NCBI RefSeq assembly: GCF_002075885.1
Contig: NZ_MDET01000034.1
Coordinates: forward strand, 178,586 to 242,585
Direction of reading: 5' to 3'
Length of the DNA stretch: 64,000 nucleotides
DNA from: Manganibacter manganicus
GTDB taxonomy: Bacteria > Pseudomonadota > Alphaproteobacteria > Rhizobiales > Rhizobiaceae
The first letter of the stretch is position 1. Each line of letters starts with the position of its first letter. A program made the position numbers and the translations under genes. Positions 26,703 through 35,582 of the stretch are shown here, in pieces. Below the pieces are notes generated by a model. It ran no database searches. It was not told the DNA's origin and saw only the letters and a program-made list of their open reading frames with translations.

Positions 26703-28412
26703 TCAATCGAGGACGGCGTGCAGGCGCCTGTAAACCGGTCCGCTTTTCATCAACGTTGCATGAGTGCCCTGCTCGGCGATCTTTCCATGATCCACGACGA
26801 CGATGCGGTCGGCATGCTCGATGGTGGCGAGCCGATGCGCGATCACCAGAGTAGTACGATTCCTGGCAAGTTCGGTCAGCGACAGCTGAATTTCGCGCTC
26901 GGTTTCGGTGTCGAGCGCCGAAGTGGCCTCGTCCAGGATGAGGACCGGCGGGTTCTTCAAAAACATGCGCGCAATGGCCAGGCGCTGCTTCTGCCCTCCC
27001 GACAGCTTGACCCCGCGTTCACCGATCACCGTATTCAACCCTTCTGGCAAGGAGGCGATCAGCCGGTCGAGCCTGGCGCGCTTTACCGCTTCGACAATAT
27101 CTTCCTCAGGCGCATCGAGCCGGCCATAGGCGATATTTTCGCGGATCGTGCCGCCGAATAGGAACACATCCTGCTGGACGACCCCAATCTGGCTTCGCAG
27201 CGAGGCAAGCGTCATGTCGCGAATGTCGATGCCGTCTATCTCGATCGATCCCTTGTCGATCTCGTAGAACCTCGGAATGAGCGAACACAGCGTGGTTTTG
27301 CCGGCGCCTGACGGCCCAACAAAGGCGATGGTCTCGCCGGCGGACACATCCAGGTCTATCCCGTTCAGGACCGGCCGTCCGCTGGAATAGCTGAAGGTGA
27401 CGCCGCGCAAGCGGATCGCGCCACTCAGGTCTCGAACCGCATGAGCGCCAGCGTGGTCGGCGATGTCGGGCCGTGTATTTAGCAGGTCGAGGTAGCGCTG
27501 GAACCCGGCTATCCCCTTCGGATAGGTCTCGATGACGGAATTGATTTTGTCGATGGGGCGGAAGAAAACGTTTACGAGAAGCAGGAAACTGACGAAACCG
27601 CCGTTGGTCAACTCGCCGGTCAGTACGAAATAGCTTCCGGCGATCATCACGACCAGTTGGATCAGCCGCATGCTTAGATAGGAGAGCGATGTGCTGGCGG
27701 CCATGATGCGATAGGCGGCCAGCTTGGTCTTGCGGTAGTTGGAATTGTCTTTGGCAAAGAGATCGCGCTCATGGTCCTCGTTGCCAAAAGCCTGCACGAC
27801 CCGCATGCCGCCGATATTTTCTTCCAGGCGAACGTTGAAGTCGCCTACGCGCCGGTAGAGCGCCTGCCAATTGTGCGTCATGCGGGCGCCGTACCGGCTT
27901 GTCACCCAGCCAACAACCGGCACGATCGCGGCAGTGATCAGAGCAAGCTTCGGATTGATGGTGAGCATCAGGACGAAGGCGCCGATGAAGGTCATGACCG
28001 CGATGAACAGATCTTCCGGGCCGTGATGCGCGACTTCGCCGATCTCCTCGAGATCCTTGGTGACGCGGGCGACGAGATGACCGGTCTTGTTGTTGTCGTA
28101 GAAGGTGAAGGAAAGCTTCTGCAGGTGGTCGAAGCTCTTACGGCGCATCTCGGTCTCGATGTTGATGCCGAGCATGTGCCCCCAGTAGACGACCACACCA
28201 AGCAGCGCGGTGTTGGCCACGTAGAGGGCCAACAGGGCAAGCGCCGCCAGCAGGATCGTTCCCCATTGCTGGGTCGGCAGCAATGTGTCGATGAACCACT
28301 TGACCGCGAGAGGAAAGGCAAGCTCAAGCAGGCCGGAAATCACTGCGCAGGCGAAGTCCAGCAGGAACAGCCGCTTCCAAGGTCTGTAATATTCGAAAAA
28401 GCTGCGGATCAT
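26703..28412 (-). CDS. Exporter-fold ABC transporter (fused membrane and ATPase domains)
   Basis: This 569-residue half-transporter has an N-terminal six-helix ABC transmembrane domain and a C-terminal ATPase with Walker A FVGPSGAGKTTLC, signature LSGGQKQRLAIARMF and Walker B VLILDEATSALD; it should work as a homodimer. The fold is MsbA-like. It is the last gene of the minus-strand iron operon, 24 bases after the siderophore-interacting protein. Its role might be export of a siderophore or its breakdown product, or import as in YbtPQ/IrtAB systems. The sequence does not decide. Confidence 0.88.
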   Translation of the reverse strand: MIRSFFEYYRPWKRLFLLDFACAVISGLLELAFPLAVKWFIDTLLPTQQWGTILLAALALLALYVANTALLGVVVYWGHMLGINIETEMRRKSFDHLQKLSFTFYDNNKTGHLVARVTKDLEEIGEVAHHGPEDLFIAVMTFIGAFVLMLTINPKLALITAAIVPVVGWVTSRYGARMTHNWQALYRRVGDFNVRLEENIGGMRVVQAFGNEDHERDLFAKDNSNYRKTKLAAYRIMAASTSLSYLSMRLIQLVVMIAGSYFVLTGELTNGGFVSFLLLVNVFFRPIDKINSVIETYPKGIAGFQRYLDLLNTRPDIADHAGAHAVRDLSGAIRLRGVTFSYSSGRPVLNGIDLDVSAGETIAFVGPSGAGKTTLCSLIPRFYEIDKGSIEIDGIDIRDMTLASLRSQIGVVQQDVFLFGGTIRENIAYGRLDAPEEDIVEAVKRARLDRLIASLPEGLNTVIGERGVKLSGGQKQRLAIARMFLKNPPVLILDEATSALDTETEREIQLSLTELARNRTTLVIAHRLATIEHADRIVVVDHGKIAEQGTHATLMKSGPVYRRLHAVLD

Positions 28413-28436
28413 TTCGGATAGCTGGCCGCGCCGAGG

Positions 28437-29543
28437 CTACGGTCGGCTTTCGTCCTTTCTCGCGGCATCGCCGGAAAATCCACGACGCCAGTAAGCCACC
28501 ACGAGATGCTCGGCGCGGCTCAACCCACATTCTTCCCTTAGATATTTTCTTATCTGGCGGAAAGCGGCGCGTTCGCACCCAACCCAAGCAAAAATGGACT
28601 TGCCGTCCCTGGGCATATCTACGGCTCGCACGGCATCTACCAGCGGTTGCTCCGTTCCGGCGGAAAGGCTGTCCCGGCAAAGCCATTGCAGATCGACATC
28701 GGCGACGGAACGCAGAACCTGACGTTCCTGCGCATTTGCCACCTCTATCCGCACGACCGCTTTTGTGCCGCCGGGGAGTTCCTCCAGAATGCGGGCGATC
28801 GCCGGCAGTGCCGTTTCGTCGCCGGCCAGCAGATACCAGTCCGCCGTACTTATGCCGCCGCCGCCGGGTCCGGTAATGCCGACGAGATCACCGGGCAGGG
28901 CCTCGGCGGCGAAACGGGCGCCAGGCATATTCTCGCCGGCATGCATGACGAAATCGATATCGACCTCGCCCCTGGCGACGTTGATGGCGCGGATTGTATA
29001 GATGCGCACCTCGGGGCGGTCCTCGAAATTTGGCCAGCAGGGGCGTCCGTCAGGCCCTGTCGTCGGCCAGGAAGGCAACACATCACGACGCTTTGGGAAC
29101 AGCAGACGCACATGCAGTCCGTCCGAGGTGAAGCGTTGCAGGTCGCTGCCGGAAAGTGTGATGCGCCGCATGCGTGGGGTCACGTCGCTGGTGCGGACGA
29201 CGCGCATCTCGCGGAAATAGGGCAGGGGAGAGCCGGCCGCGCCATCGCCATGCCATACTATTTCAGGCTGCTCATCGATTGCGAAAGTCAAAAGATGCTC
29301 TGCGAGCGCGAGCTTTACATAAGCGAGCGCGGTCTCGTCCTTGCCTTGCGCCGAAATCTTGAGGCAGCCCTTGCACGCCTCCATGCCGGCGGTGCCGAAA
29401 CCGGTTTCGACGCGACTGCAGGGACCATTCACCATCACCTCGCCGAATTCGCGGAAATGGGCGCACAGCCGCAGCATCAGCCGCTCTGGCGAAGCCAGTC
29501 GCACCTCGGCCGAAGCGGTGAAGACCCGTGGCATATCAGCCAT
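28437..29543 (-). CDS. Siderophore-interacting protein with N-terminal DUF2218 domain
   Basis: This 368-residue cytoplasmic protein releases iron from ferric siderophores by reduction. Residues 1 to about 100 match DUF2218 (VFTASAEVRLASPERLMLRL, FAIDEQPEIVWHG), fused to a ViuB/SIP-type flavoreductase: SDVTPRMRRITLSG (start of the FAD domain), MPGARFAAEALPGDLVGI, YLLAGDETALPAIARIL and FAWVGCERAAFRQIRKYL (NAD(P)H side). The fusion occurs in other Rhizobiales. CKGC in the DUF2218 part is a possible redox or metal site. The gene overlaps the permease gene by eight bases. Confidence 0.9.
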   Translation of the reverse strand: MADMPRVFTASAEVRLASPERLMLRLCAHFREFGEVMVNGPCSRVETGFGTAGMEACKGCLKISAQGKDETALAYVKLALAEHLLTFAIDEQPEIVWHGDGAAGSPLPYFREMRVVRTSDVTPRMRRITLSGSDLQRFTSDGLHVRLLFPKRRDVLPSWPTTGPDGRPCWPNFEDRPEVRIYTIRAINVARGEVDIDFVMHAGENMPGARFAAEALPGDLVGITGPGGGGISTADWYLLAGDETALPAIARILEELPGGTKAVVRIEVANAQERQVLRSVADVDLQWLCRDSLSAGTEQPLVDAVRAVDMPRDGKSIFAWVGCERAAFRQIRKYLREECGLSRAEHLVVAYWRRGFSGDAARKDESRP

Positions 29544-31509
29544 GGCGCTGTACTCCTTTTCCCAGCAGATAGATCAGATACGGTCCGCCGATGAGCGATG
29601 CGAATATGCCAAGCGGGAGTTGATACGGGAAGGCGACCATACGTGAAAGCCAGTCCGACAGGACCATCAATAATGCGCCAAGCGCAATAGCGCCTGCCAG
29701 TTGCTGGCGGGCGCGGCCAAGGCCGAGAAGGCGCGCCAGATGCGGGGCGATCAGTCCGACAAAGCTCAACGGGCCGACGTAATTGGCGGTCAGTGCCGTC
29801 ATCAGCGCCGCCAGCACGATCACCACGAGGCGGGAATAGCCGACGTGCAGCCCTAGTGCTCGCGCTGTCGGCGAGCCAAGGGGGAGGAGATCGAGCCAGC
29901 GCGTCGCGAGGAAGAGCGGTCCGGTCAACAGGACAAGGCCAACCACCGAGATCAATCCATCGAAGGCAACCGCGTCGTTCGTGGATCCGCTCAACCAGCG
30001 CAGCAATGTGTAGGATTGTTGGTTGCCGAGCGCGATCATCGCGGTCAGCACTGCGCTGCATAGCGCGTTCATGGCGATGCCGGCGAACAGCAGCCGCTCG
30101 GGCCCGAAACCGGCGCGTGCTCCGATCCACAGGATGACACCGAGCACGGTAAGCGCTCCTGCGGCCGAAGCCGCCAACTGAAAGCCGAGTGTCGCCCCGA
30201 ACACGAGGGCCAAAGCCATGCCGGCGCCAGCGCCCGCGCCGACACCGAGAATCTCGGGGCTGGCCAGCGGATTCGCGGCGACGCGCTGGATGACGACACC
30301 GGCGGCGCCGAGCATTCCACCCGTTGCCGCCGCCACCGCGACACGCGGTGCGCGCCAGTCGAGCAAATCATTGAATGCCTCGCCTGACGCGATTTGCCAA
30401 CCCTGCGGCCCGATGCCGACCAGCAGCGCGACGCCGGTGGCCAACAGCATGCTGAGCACGATCAGCATGATGACCAACCAGGGTCTTGGCGCTCGGTTAA
30501 CGGCAGCAGTCGACGCACTGACGGAAGGCCATTCGAACATCTTCAGGCGCGGCAAGAGCCATAGCAGCAACGGTCCGCCCAGCAAAGCGGTTGCCGCGCC
30601 GGTGGGCACGCGCTCGCCTTCGGGGCCGGAGAATAGTTGCACCAAGCCATCGGTCAGCCATAGAAGAATGGCGCCTGTCAGCGGCGTTGCGATCAGTTTC
30701 TGGCGCAATGAACGGGCACCGGAGAGCGTGGCGAGCGCCGGAGCGGCAAGCCCGATGAATCCGATGATGCCGACTTCGGCTGTGACCGTCGTCGCGATCC
30801 AGACGGCCAGCGTAATGACCGCGAAACGGCTGGCATGGACGGCGACGCCAAGATTGCGTGCGGACTGGTCGTCCAGGCCGAGGATGGCCAGAGGGCGAAG
30901 CACGAGCCCGGCCGCGGCAAGCCCCAAAACAAGCCGCAGGCCGATCGAGATGGTTGGGCCCCATCCTTGCTGGACCAGTGACCCGCCGCCCCAGATGAAG
31001 AGGGAGAACAGGTAGTCGCCGTTGGCGAGGATAAGTGCAGCACTGAGTGAATTCGCAGTCAGCGCCACCATCATGCCGGCCAATACAACCGCGACCGGCT
31101 CCAATCCCCTTCGCCAGGTCAGTGCAAGGATCAGCGCCACGGCGGCGATACCTCCGGCAAAAGCGACCGTGCCGATCGAGAATTCCATCAGGGCAGGCGC
31201 GTAGATCGTCGCCGTCGCCATGGCGAGTTGCGCGCTCGCCGAAATGCCCAGCGTCGAAGGCTCGGCGAGCGGGTTGCGAAGAATGCGTTGAAGTAGCAGC
31301 CCGGAAAGGCCGAGCGCGGCGCCTGCCACGATGGCGACAGCGGCGCGCGGCAGAAAACTGTAAATCAGGATAACGCGGGAAAGATCGACACCATCTGTAT
31401 CTGCCACTCCGGCCGGCCAAAGTTCAGCGAGGCGCAGGCCGAACAGCAAAGCGGCCCCAAGCGCCAGCAGACACCAAAATACGGCAGGCAGGAGGGATCG
31501 ATCAGCCAT
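29536..31509 (-). CDS. fhuB: Iron-siderophore ABC transporter permease, FhuB-like tandem fusion
   Basis: At about 657 residues this is double the size of a normal FecCD permease and contains two tandem copies, as in FhuB. The first copy has LPRAAVAIVAGAALGLSGLLLQ, the second APRVAVAAATGGMLGAAGVVIQ, each with the family NPLA.P..LG motif (NPLAEPSTLGIS and NPLASPEILGVG). Start ATG 31509 overlaps the end of the FhuD-like gene by eight bases. A longer frame back to 31803 reads antiparallel into fhuD sequence and is not real. It forms the inner-membrane channel for the hydroxamate-type siderophore. Confidence 0.92.
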   Translation of the reverse strand: MADRSLLPAVFWCLLALGAALLFGLRLAELWPAGVADTDGVDLSRVILIYSFLPRAAVAIVAGAALGLSGLLLQRILRNPLAEPSTLGISASAQLAMATATIYAPALMEFSIGTVAFAGGIAAVALILALTWRRGLEPVAVVLAGMMVALTANSLSAALILANGDYLFSLFIWGGGSLVQQGWGPTISIGLRLVLGLAAAGLVLRPLAILGLDDQSARNLGVAVHASRFAVITLAVWIATTVTAEVGIIGFIGLAAPALATLSGARSLRQKLIATPLTGAILLWLTDGLVQLFSGPEGERVPTGAATALLGGPLLLWLLPRLKMFEWPSVSASTAAVNRAPRPWLVIMLIVLSMLLATGVALLVGIGPQGWQIASGEAFNDLLDWRAPRVAVAAATGGMLGAAGVVIQRVAANPLASPEILGVGAGAGAGMALALVFGATLGFQLAASAAGALTVLGVILWIGARAGFGPERLLFAGIAMNALCSAVLTAMIALGNQQSYTLLRWLSGSTNDAVAFDGLISVVGLVLLTGPLFLATRWLDLLPLGSPTARALGLHVGYSRLVVIVLAALMTALTANYVGPLSFVGLIAPHLARLLGLGRARQQLAGAIALGALLMVLSDWLSRMVAFPYQLPLGIFASLIGGPYLIYLLGKGVQRHG

Positions 31510-32383
31510 GCGGCAGGCTTTCGATACCAGCGGTGAGAAGCCTGGCGAAGCGCCGCGCCGACGGCAACGTTCCGAAATGATTGATAGGATCGAGAAAAAC
31601 GACTCGTCCCTCACGGACGGAAGGCAATGCGTTCCACAGGGCGTTCTCGTCAAGGCCCCGGCTGACTCCCGGAGGCAGGGGACCGACGATGACAATAAAA
31701 GCTTCCGGCGCCTGCACGAGCGCCTCGATGCCGACCGGCGCCGCCGCGCTGTAGTTGGTAGTTTCCTGCCATCCATTGCCGAGGCCAAGGCGTGTGAGCA
31801 CATTGCCGAACATGGCGTCGGCCCCGAATGCTCGGAAATGGCGGGAATCCCCCAGACTGATGACGAAGAATGGGCGATGTGCGACTTTCGCGAGTGCGCT
31901 CCGCGCGTTGGCTAAATCATATTCTGTCTGTTCCAGATAGTCTCGTGCTTGCGTGCTCCTTCCCAGTCGTTCACCCAGAGCCAGCGTGGAATGTTGCGCC
32001 AATGGATAGGGCGACTTGCCTGCTTCGTAGACCGGCAGCGTCAGAACTTGGGCAATACGTTCGAGCGAAGGACGCTGATATTCGTAGAACCCGGAAATCA
32101 GGATCAGGTCCGGCTTGATAATGCGAAGCAATTCGAAGCTCGGCGACCCACGCAGGCCGAGATCGGCGACGGTGCTTGGCACGGTCGGTTCGACGGCGAT
32201 CTTGCGAAACTGCAACAATTCGGTCGCCGCGACGGGCACCGCTCCGATCGCGAGCGCTGCTTCTAGCAATCCCCAGTCGATCGTAGCAATAGTCGGTTCG
32301 GCTGCATGCGACGTTTCCGGGAGGAAAGGCAGGGCGCTGGCGAACGCCAACAGCTTCCGTCTGCTCAGATGCCCGACTGTCAT
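31502..32383 (-). CDS. fhuD: Iron-siderophore periplasmic binding protein (FhuD-like)
   Basis: This 293-residue binding protein has a Tat-type leader (LSRRKLLAFASALPFL) ending at SHAAEP. The helical-backbone BtuF/FhuD fold is indicated by TIATIDWGLLEAALAIGAVPVA, KPDLILISGFYEY and LDPINHFGTLPSARRFARLL. FhuD-type proteins accept a range of hydroxamate siderophores. It overlaps fhuC upstream (ATGA) and fhuB downstream, so fhuC-fhuD-fhuB are translationally coupled. Confidence 0.9.
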   Translation of the reverse strand: MTVGHLSRRKLLAFASALPFLPETSHAAEPTIATIDWGLLEAALAIGAVPVAATELLQFRKIAVEPTVPSTVADLGLRGSPSFELLRIIKPDLILISGFYEYQRPSLERIAQVLTLPVYEAGKSPYPLAQHSTLALGERLGRSTQARDYLEQTEYDLANARSALAKVAHRPFFVISLGDSRHFRAFGADAMFGNVLTRLGLGNGWQETTNYSAAAPVGIEALVQAPEAFIVIVGPLPPGVSRGLDENALWNALPSVREGRVVFLDPINHFGTLPSARRFARLLTAGIESLPHG

Positions 32384-33168
32384 AGAATATAGCTGATCGG
32401 TGCGCCAGTAACGGGATGAGGCAATATTCCCATTGGCAGGCCATAGATCCGGTCTAGGATCGCCTCATCAAGAATTTCCGCCTGCGTGCCATACACGACC
32501 ATCCGGCCGTCACGGAGCGCGATAATCTCGTCACAATAACGCGCGGCCATGTTGATGTCGTGCAGAACGATGATGACGCCGATCCCGCGTTCGCGGCTGA
32601 GGCGCCTTACGAGCGACAGGATTTCCACCTGATGGGCTACGTCGAGGGCGGATGTCGGCTCGTCGAGGAGCAGACAGCGCGTGTCCTGAGCAAGCATCAT
32701 GGCGAGCCACACACGCTGGCGTTCACCACCCGAAAGGCTGTCTACCATGCGCAAGGCGAAGGAATGCAGGTCCGTTTGCCCAAGCGCCTCATCAACCTTG
32801 GAGGCGTCCTCCTCGCTGAAGCGGCCCAGCGCCCCGTGCCAGGGAAAGCGGCCGAGCGAAACAAGCTCCCGTACGGTCAGGCTGTCCGTCGGGGGCGTGA
32901 ACTGGGGCATATAGGCGACGAGACGCGCAAACTCACGATCCGTGAAGTCCGGCAATTTCCTGCCGAGCAGGCTGACGGCGCCAGCCGTGGCCGGTTGCTG
33001 GCGCGCCAGCACTTTGATGAGGGTACTTTTGCCGGAACCGTTCGAGCCAACGAGGCCATAAATTCGGCCTTGCGGCAAGGCCAGCGTCAACGGTTTGACA
33101 ATAACACGCTCACCGGCCCGGAATGAAACGGAGTCGAGTTCAAACAGGATGTCGTGTTCATCGAGCAT
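32380..33168 (-). CDS. fhuC: Iron-siderophore ABC transporter ATP-binding protein (FhuC-like)
   Basis: This 262-residue ATPase has Walker A GLVGSNGSGKSTLIK, Q-loop YMPQFTPP, signature LSGGERQRVWLAMML and Walker B CLLLDEPTSALD, with VLHDINMAARYCDEI holding the switch His. It matches FepC/FhuC-type ATPases in length. It is the first inner-membrane transport gene after the receptor, separated by 67 bases that contain a hairpin. Confidence 0.93.
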   Translation of the reverse strand: MLDEHDILFELDSVSFRAGERVIVKPLTLALPQGRIYGLVGSNGSGKSTLIKVLARQQPATAGAVSLLGRKLPDFTDREFARLVAYMPQFTPPTDSLTVRELVSLGRFPWHGALGRFSEEDASKVDEALGQTDLHSFALRMVDSLSGGERQRVWLAMMLAQDTRCLLLDEPTSALDVAHQVEILSLVRRLSRERGIGVIIVLHDINMAARYCDEIIALRDGRMVVYGTQAEILDEAILDRIYGLPMGILPHPVTGAPISYIL

Positions 33169-33187
33169 TGCCGGCTTTCAAATGAAT

Positions 33188-33213
33188 TCGGGAACAGCGC
33201 TGTCTGTTCCCGA
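33188..33213 (-). terminator. Hairpin between receptor and fhuC
   Basis: TCGGGAACAG (33188-33197) pairs perfectly with CTGTTCCCGA (33204-33213) around a six-base loop. It lies just after the receptor stop codon in the direction of transcription and is followed by ATTCATTTG, not a full T-run. It probably reduces read-through so that the receptor is made in excess over FhuCDB. Confidence 0.6.
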
Positions 33214-33235
33214 TTGGAGGTCCTATCTAGTCGGG

Positions 33236-35434
33236 TCACCAAGTGGTGTGCATCTTCAGCTTGAACGAACGTCCTTCGCCATAATAGCAGGCCGTGGGCG
33301 ACTGGCAGGCCGCTACATAGGTCTTGTCGAATAGATTGGTGATGTTGAGGTCAACGCCCCAATTGTCTTTTTTATAACCGAGTTTCAGATCGGCTAACGT
33401 TACGGCGGGGACAGACAGCGTATTCTCGTTGTCGGCCCAGCTTTTGCCGATATAGCGCACGCCGCCGCCGATCGAGACGCCATCGTACCAAGCATCGCTC
33501 CTAAATGTATAATCCGCCGAGAGGGATGCCTGAACCTCGGGAACGATAAAGGGCGTCTTGCCGATGGTCCCCGAACTGTAGGGGGCGGCCTTGGTGATGT
33601 CGATGTCGTAGGCGGTGAGCGCGCCCGTTACCCTGAAGTCTTCGGTGACGTTGATTTTTGCCTCGGCCTCGAAGCCACGCGAACGGATTTCGCCGGTCTG
33701 GACCTGCGCAAACGGATCCATATAGGTGGGTACGTTCTGGCGTGTCAGATCAAACAGCGAGAGGGTGAACAAACCGTCGATGAAGCTCGGCCGGTATTTC
33801 AAGCCTACTTCGTATTGAGTTCCAGTCTCCGGCTCGAACAGTTGGCCCGTCACCCCATCCTTGCCGATGATCGGATTGAAGAACGTGGCAATGCTGGCAT
33901 AGGGTGTCAGGCCGTTGTCGAACTCGTAGGCGAGACCCGCACGTCCGGAAAACTGCCCATAGCTGGTGCTGAGATCGGGACTGGTTCCCCAATAGGTCGG
34001 CCCGTTATCCAGCGTCAGTGAGGCATGGTCATAGCGTCCGTTGAGCGTCGTCAACCAGCCGCTACTGAAGCGGATCTGGTCCTGGATGTAGAAGCCGAGC
34101 GACTTGAGTGTGAAATTCTCGTTCGTCTGCAATTCGCGCGGAGCGAGCGCGGTTCCATAGACCGGATCGAACGGATCGATCGGGTTAGCGTTCGGATCCC
34201 ACAGATTGTAACTCTGCTTGTTGTCGATGTTGTAATACTTGTATTCGATGCCGGCCAGCAATGTGTGATCCAACGGACCGGTCTCGACCTTGCCTTCGAC
34301 CCGGTTATCCATCAGGAACGACTTGGCGGAGGTGTCGTGTTCCCAGTTGATACGCGACAACTGGTCCGGTGCGAGCGCCGGTGCCCAGCCGTTGCCGTAG
34401 ACCGAGAGTTCCTGGTTCTTCGTGCCGATGAAGCGCGCGTTGGAACGAACGGTCCAGTCGTTATCGAAAGTATGCTCGAACTCGTAGCCGATCGATCCTT
34501 GCTGGCGCTTGTAGTAATCGATAGCCGGTTCCGAGAGGTTGGTGCCCGGCTTGATACGGCCGTAGTTCACACCGCCGACCACACGGTCGACGACGGTGCC
34601 ATCATAGGGCAAGAAGTTGTCGCCGTTGTGGTTCTCATCGATATAGGTGAGATTCGTGAGGATCGTGAGCGATGTCTGTTCGTCAGGCTTCCAGGTCATG
34701 CTCGGGGAAATGATGCCACGCCAGCCGTCCTGATAGTCGGTATAACCGTTGCCACCTGCGACTTTTCCCGTCATGCGATAGGAGACGGTATTGTCGTTAA
34801 AAGTATCCCCGACATCGAAGCCAAGATAGGCCGTGCCTGCGTCGTTGACGCCGGTTTCGACATAGCGCTGCTGTTCGAACGTCGGCCGTTTGCTGACATA
34901 GTTGACTATGCCGCCAGGGTTGCTCCCTCCATAGAGTACCGAAGCCGGACCCTTGAGAACCTCGATTCGTTCAAGGCCGAAGGAGTCGACATAGAAGCCG
35001 CCGAACGAATAGCTGAAAAGCTGCAGCCCATCCATGTAGGCGCCATCCGCCGTCGCCTGGAAGCCACGGATGAACAGCCAGTTGGTATCGCTGTCCGATC
35101 CGAAAGGTTGAGCGAAAACACCAGCGGTATAGCGCAATGCCTCGTCCACCTTCTGCGCGCCTTGCGCGTCGATTTCTTCGCGGCCTACGACGGATACCGA
35201 CTGCGGCACCTCGGTGATCGCGGTGGCAGTCTTGGAACCGGTCGTGGTTTTCCTGGCGACGACGCCATTGACTGTTCCGGTGCCGCTGGCGTCCTCTCCA
35301 TTCTCACCGGAGTTGACGACAACCGGCGTCAACTCAACCTCGCCCTGGCTCTGTGACCAGGCTGGCGTGGCCTGCATCAACGCAGTGTTTGCCAGGCTTG
35401 CCGCCAAGAATGTCCAAAAGGCAGTTCGTTCCAT
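33236..35434 (-). CDS. TonB-dependent siderophore receptor (FhuA/FoxA-like)
   Basis: This 732-residue outer-membrane receptor has a signal peptide ending near PAWSQ, a TonB-box-like ELTPVVV (34-40), a plug domain (ITEVPQSVSVVGREEIDAQG, RGFQATADGAYMDGLQL, LERIEVLKGPASVLYGG, NPGGIVNYVSKRP) and a beta-barrel ending in an aromatic residue (HTTW), as needed for outer-membrane insertion. These are features of ferric-hydroxamate receptors. No siderophore synthesis gene is in the window, so a xenosiderophore is likely. The promoter carries an iron-responsive operator. Confidence 0.93.
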   Translation of the reverse strand: MERTAFWTFLAASLANTALMQATPAWSQSQGEVELTPVVVNSGENGEDASGTGTVNGVVARKTTTGSKTATAITEVPQSVSVVGREEIDAQGAQKVDEALRYTAGVFAQPFGSDSDTNWLFIRGFQATADGAYMDGLQLFSYSFGGFYVDSFGLERIEVLKGPASVLYGGSNPGGIVNYVSKRPTFEQQRYVETGVNDAGTAYLGFDVGDTFNDNTVSYRMTGKVAGGNGYTDYQDGWRGIISPSMTWKPDEQTSLTILTNLTYIDENHNGDNFLPYDGTVVDRVVGGVNYGRIKPGTNLSEPAIDYYKRQQGSIGYEFEHTFDNDWTVRSNARFIGTKNQELSVYGNGWAPALAPDQLSRINWEHDTSAKSFLMDNRVEGKVETGPLDHTLLAGIEYKYYNIDNKQSYNLWDPNANPIDPFDPVYGTALAPRELQTNENFTLKSLGFYIQDQIRFSSGWLTTLNGRYDHASLTLDNGPTYWGTSPDLSTSYGQFSGRAGLAYEFDNGLTPYASIATFFNPIIGKDGVTGQLFEPETGTQYEVGLKYRPSFIDGLFTLSLFDLTRQNVPTYMDPFAQVQTGEIRSRGFEAEAKINVTEDFRVTGALTAYDIDITKAAPYSSGTIGKTPFIVPEVQASLSADYTFRSDAWYDGVSIGGGVRYIGKSWADNENTLSVPAVTLADLKLGYKKDNWGVDLNITNLFDKTYVAACQSPTACYYGEGRSFKLKMHTTW

Positions 35435-35475
35435 CGTTGATAATCCCCCGGCGTCCTAGTCAAAGCCGTTCTTAT

Positions 35476-35498
35476 AACTTGATCGATTACATCAAGTT
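35476..35498 (-). promoter_or_regulatory. Iron-responsive operator (TGA-N9-TCA) upstream of the receptor gene
   Basis: AACTTGAT (35476-35483) and ATCAAGTT (35491-35498) form a perfect inverted repeat with 8-bp arms and a 7-base centre. It contains TGA-N9-TCA (80-82 and 92-94 of this line), the IRO box bound by the iron regulator RirA in rhizobia. It sits 42 bases upstream of the receptor start codon (35434), within the probable promoter. This implies repression of the receptor and downstream fhu genes under iron sufficiency. Confidence 0.75.
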
Positions 35499-35582
35499 TT
35501 GTGAAGAGGATTGGACGTTTTTGGCTTGTCTTGTCTGTTTTTGGGCGTTTGCGCATGAAAGCTGTATGGCCGCGCGGAAATG

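Noticed and set aside
34025..35356. Plus-strand frame of 443 codons opposite the TonB-dependent receptor
   Set aside because: It mirrors the receptor gene, whose plug and barrel motifs are unambiguous.
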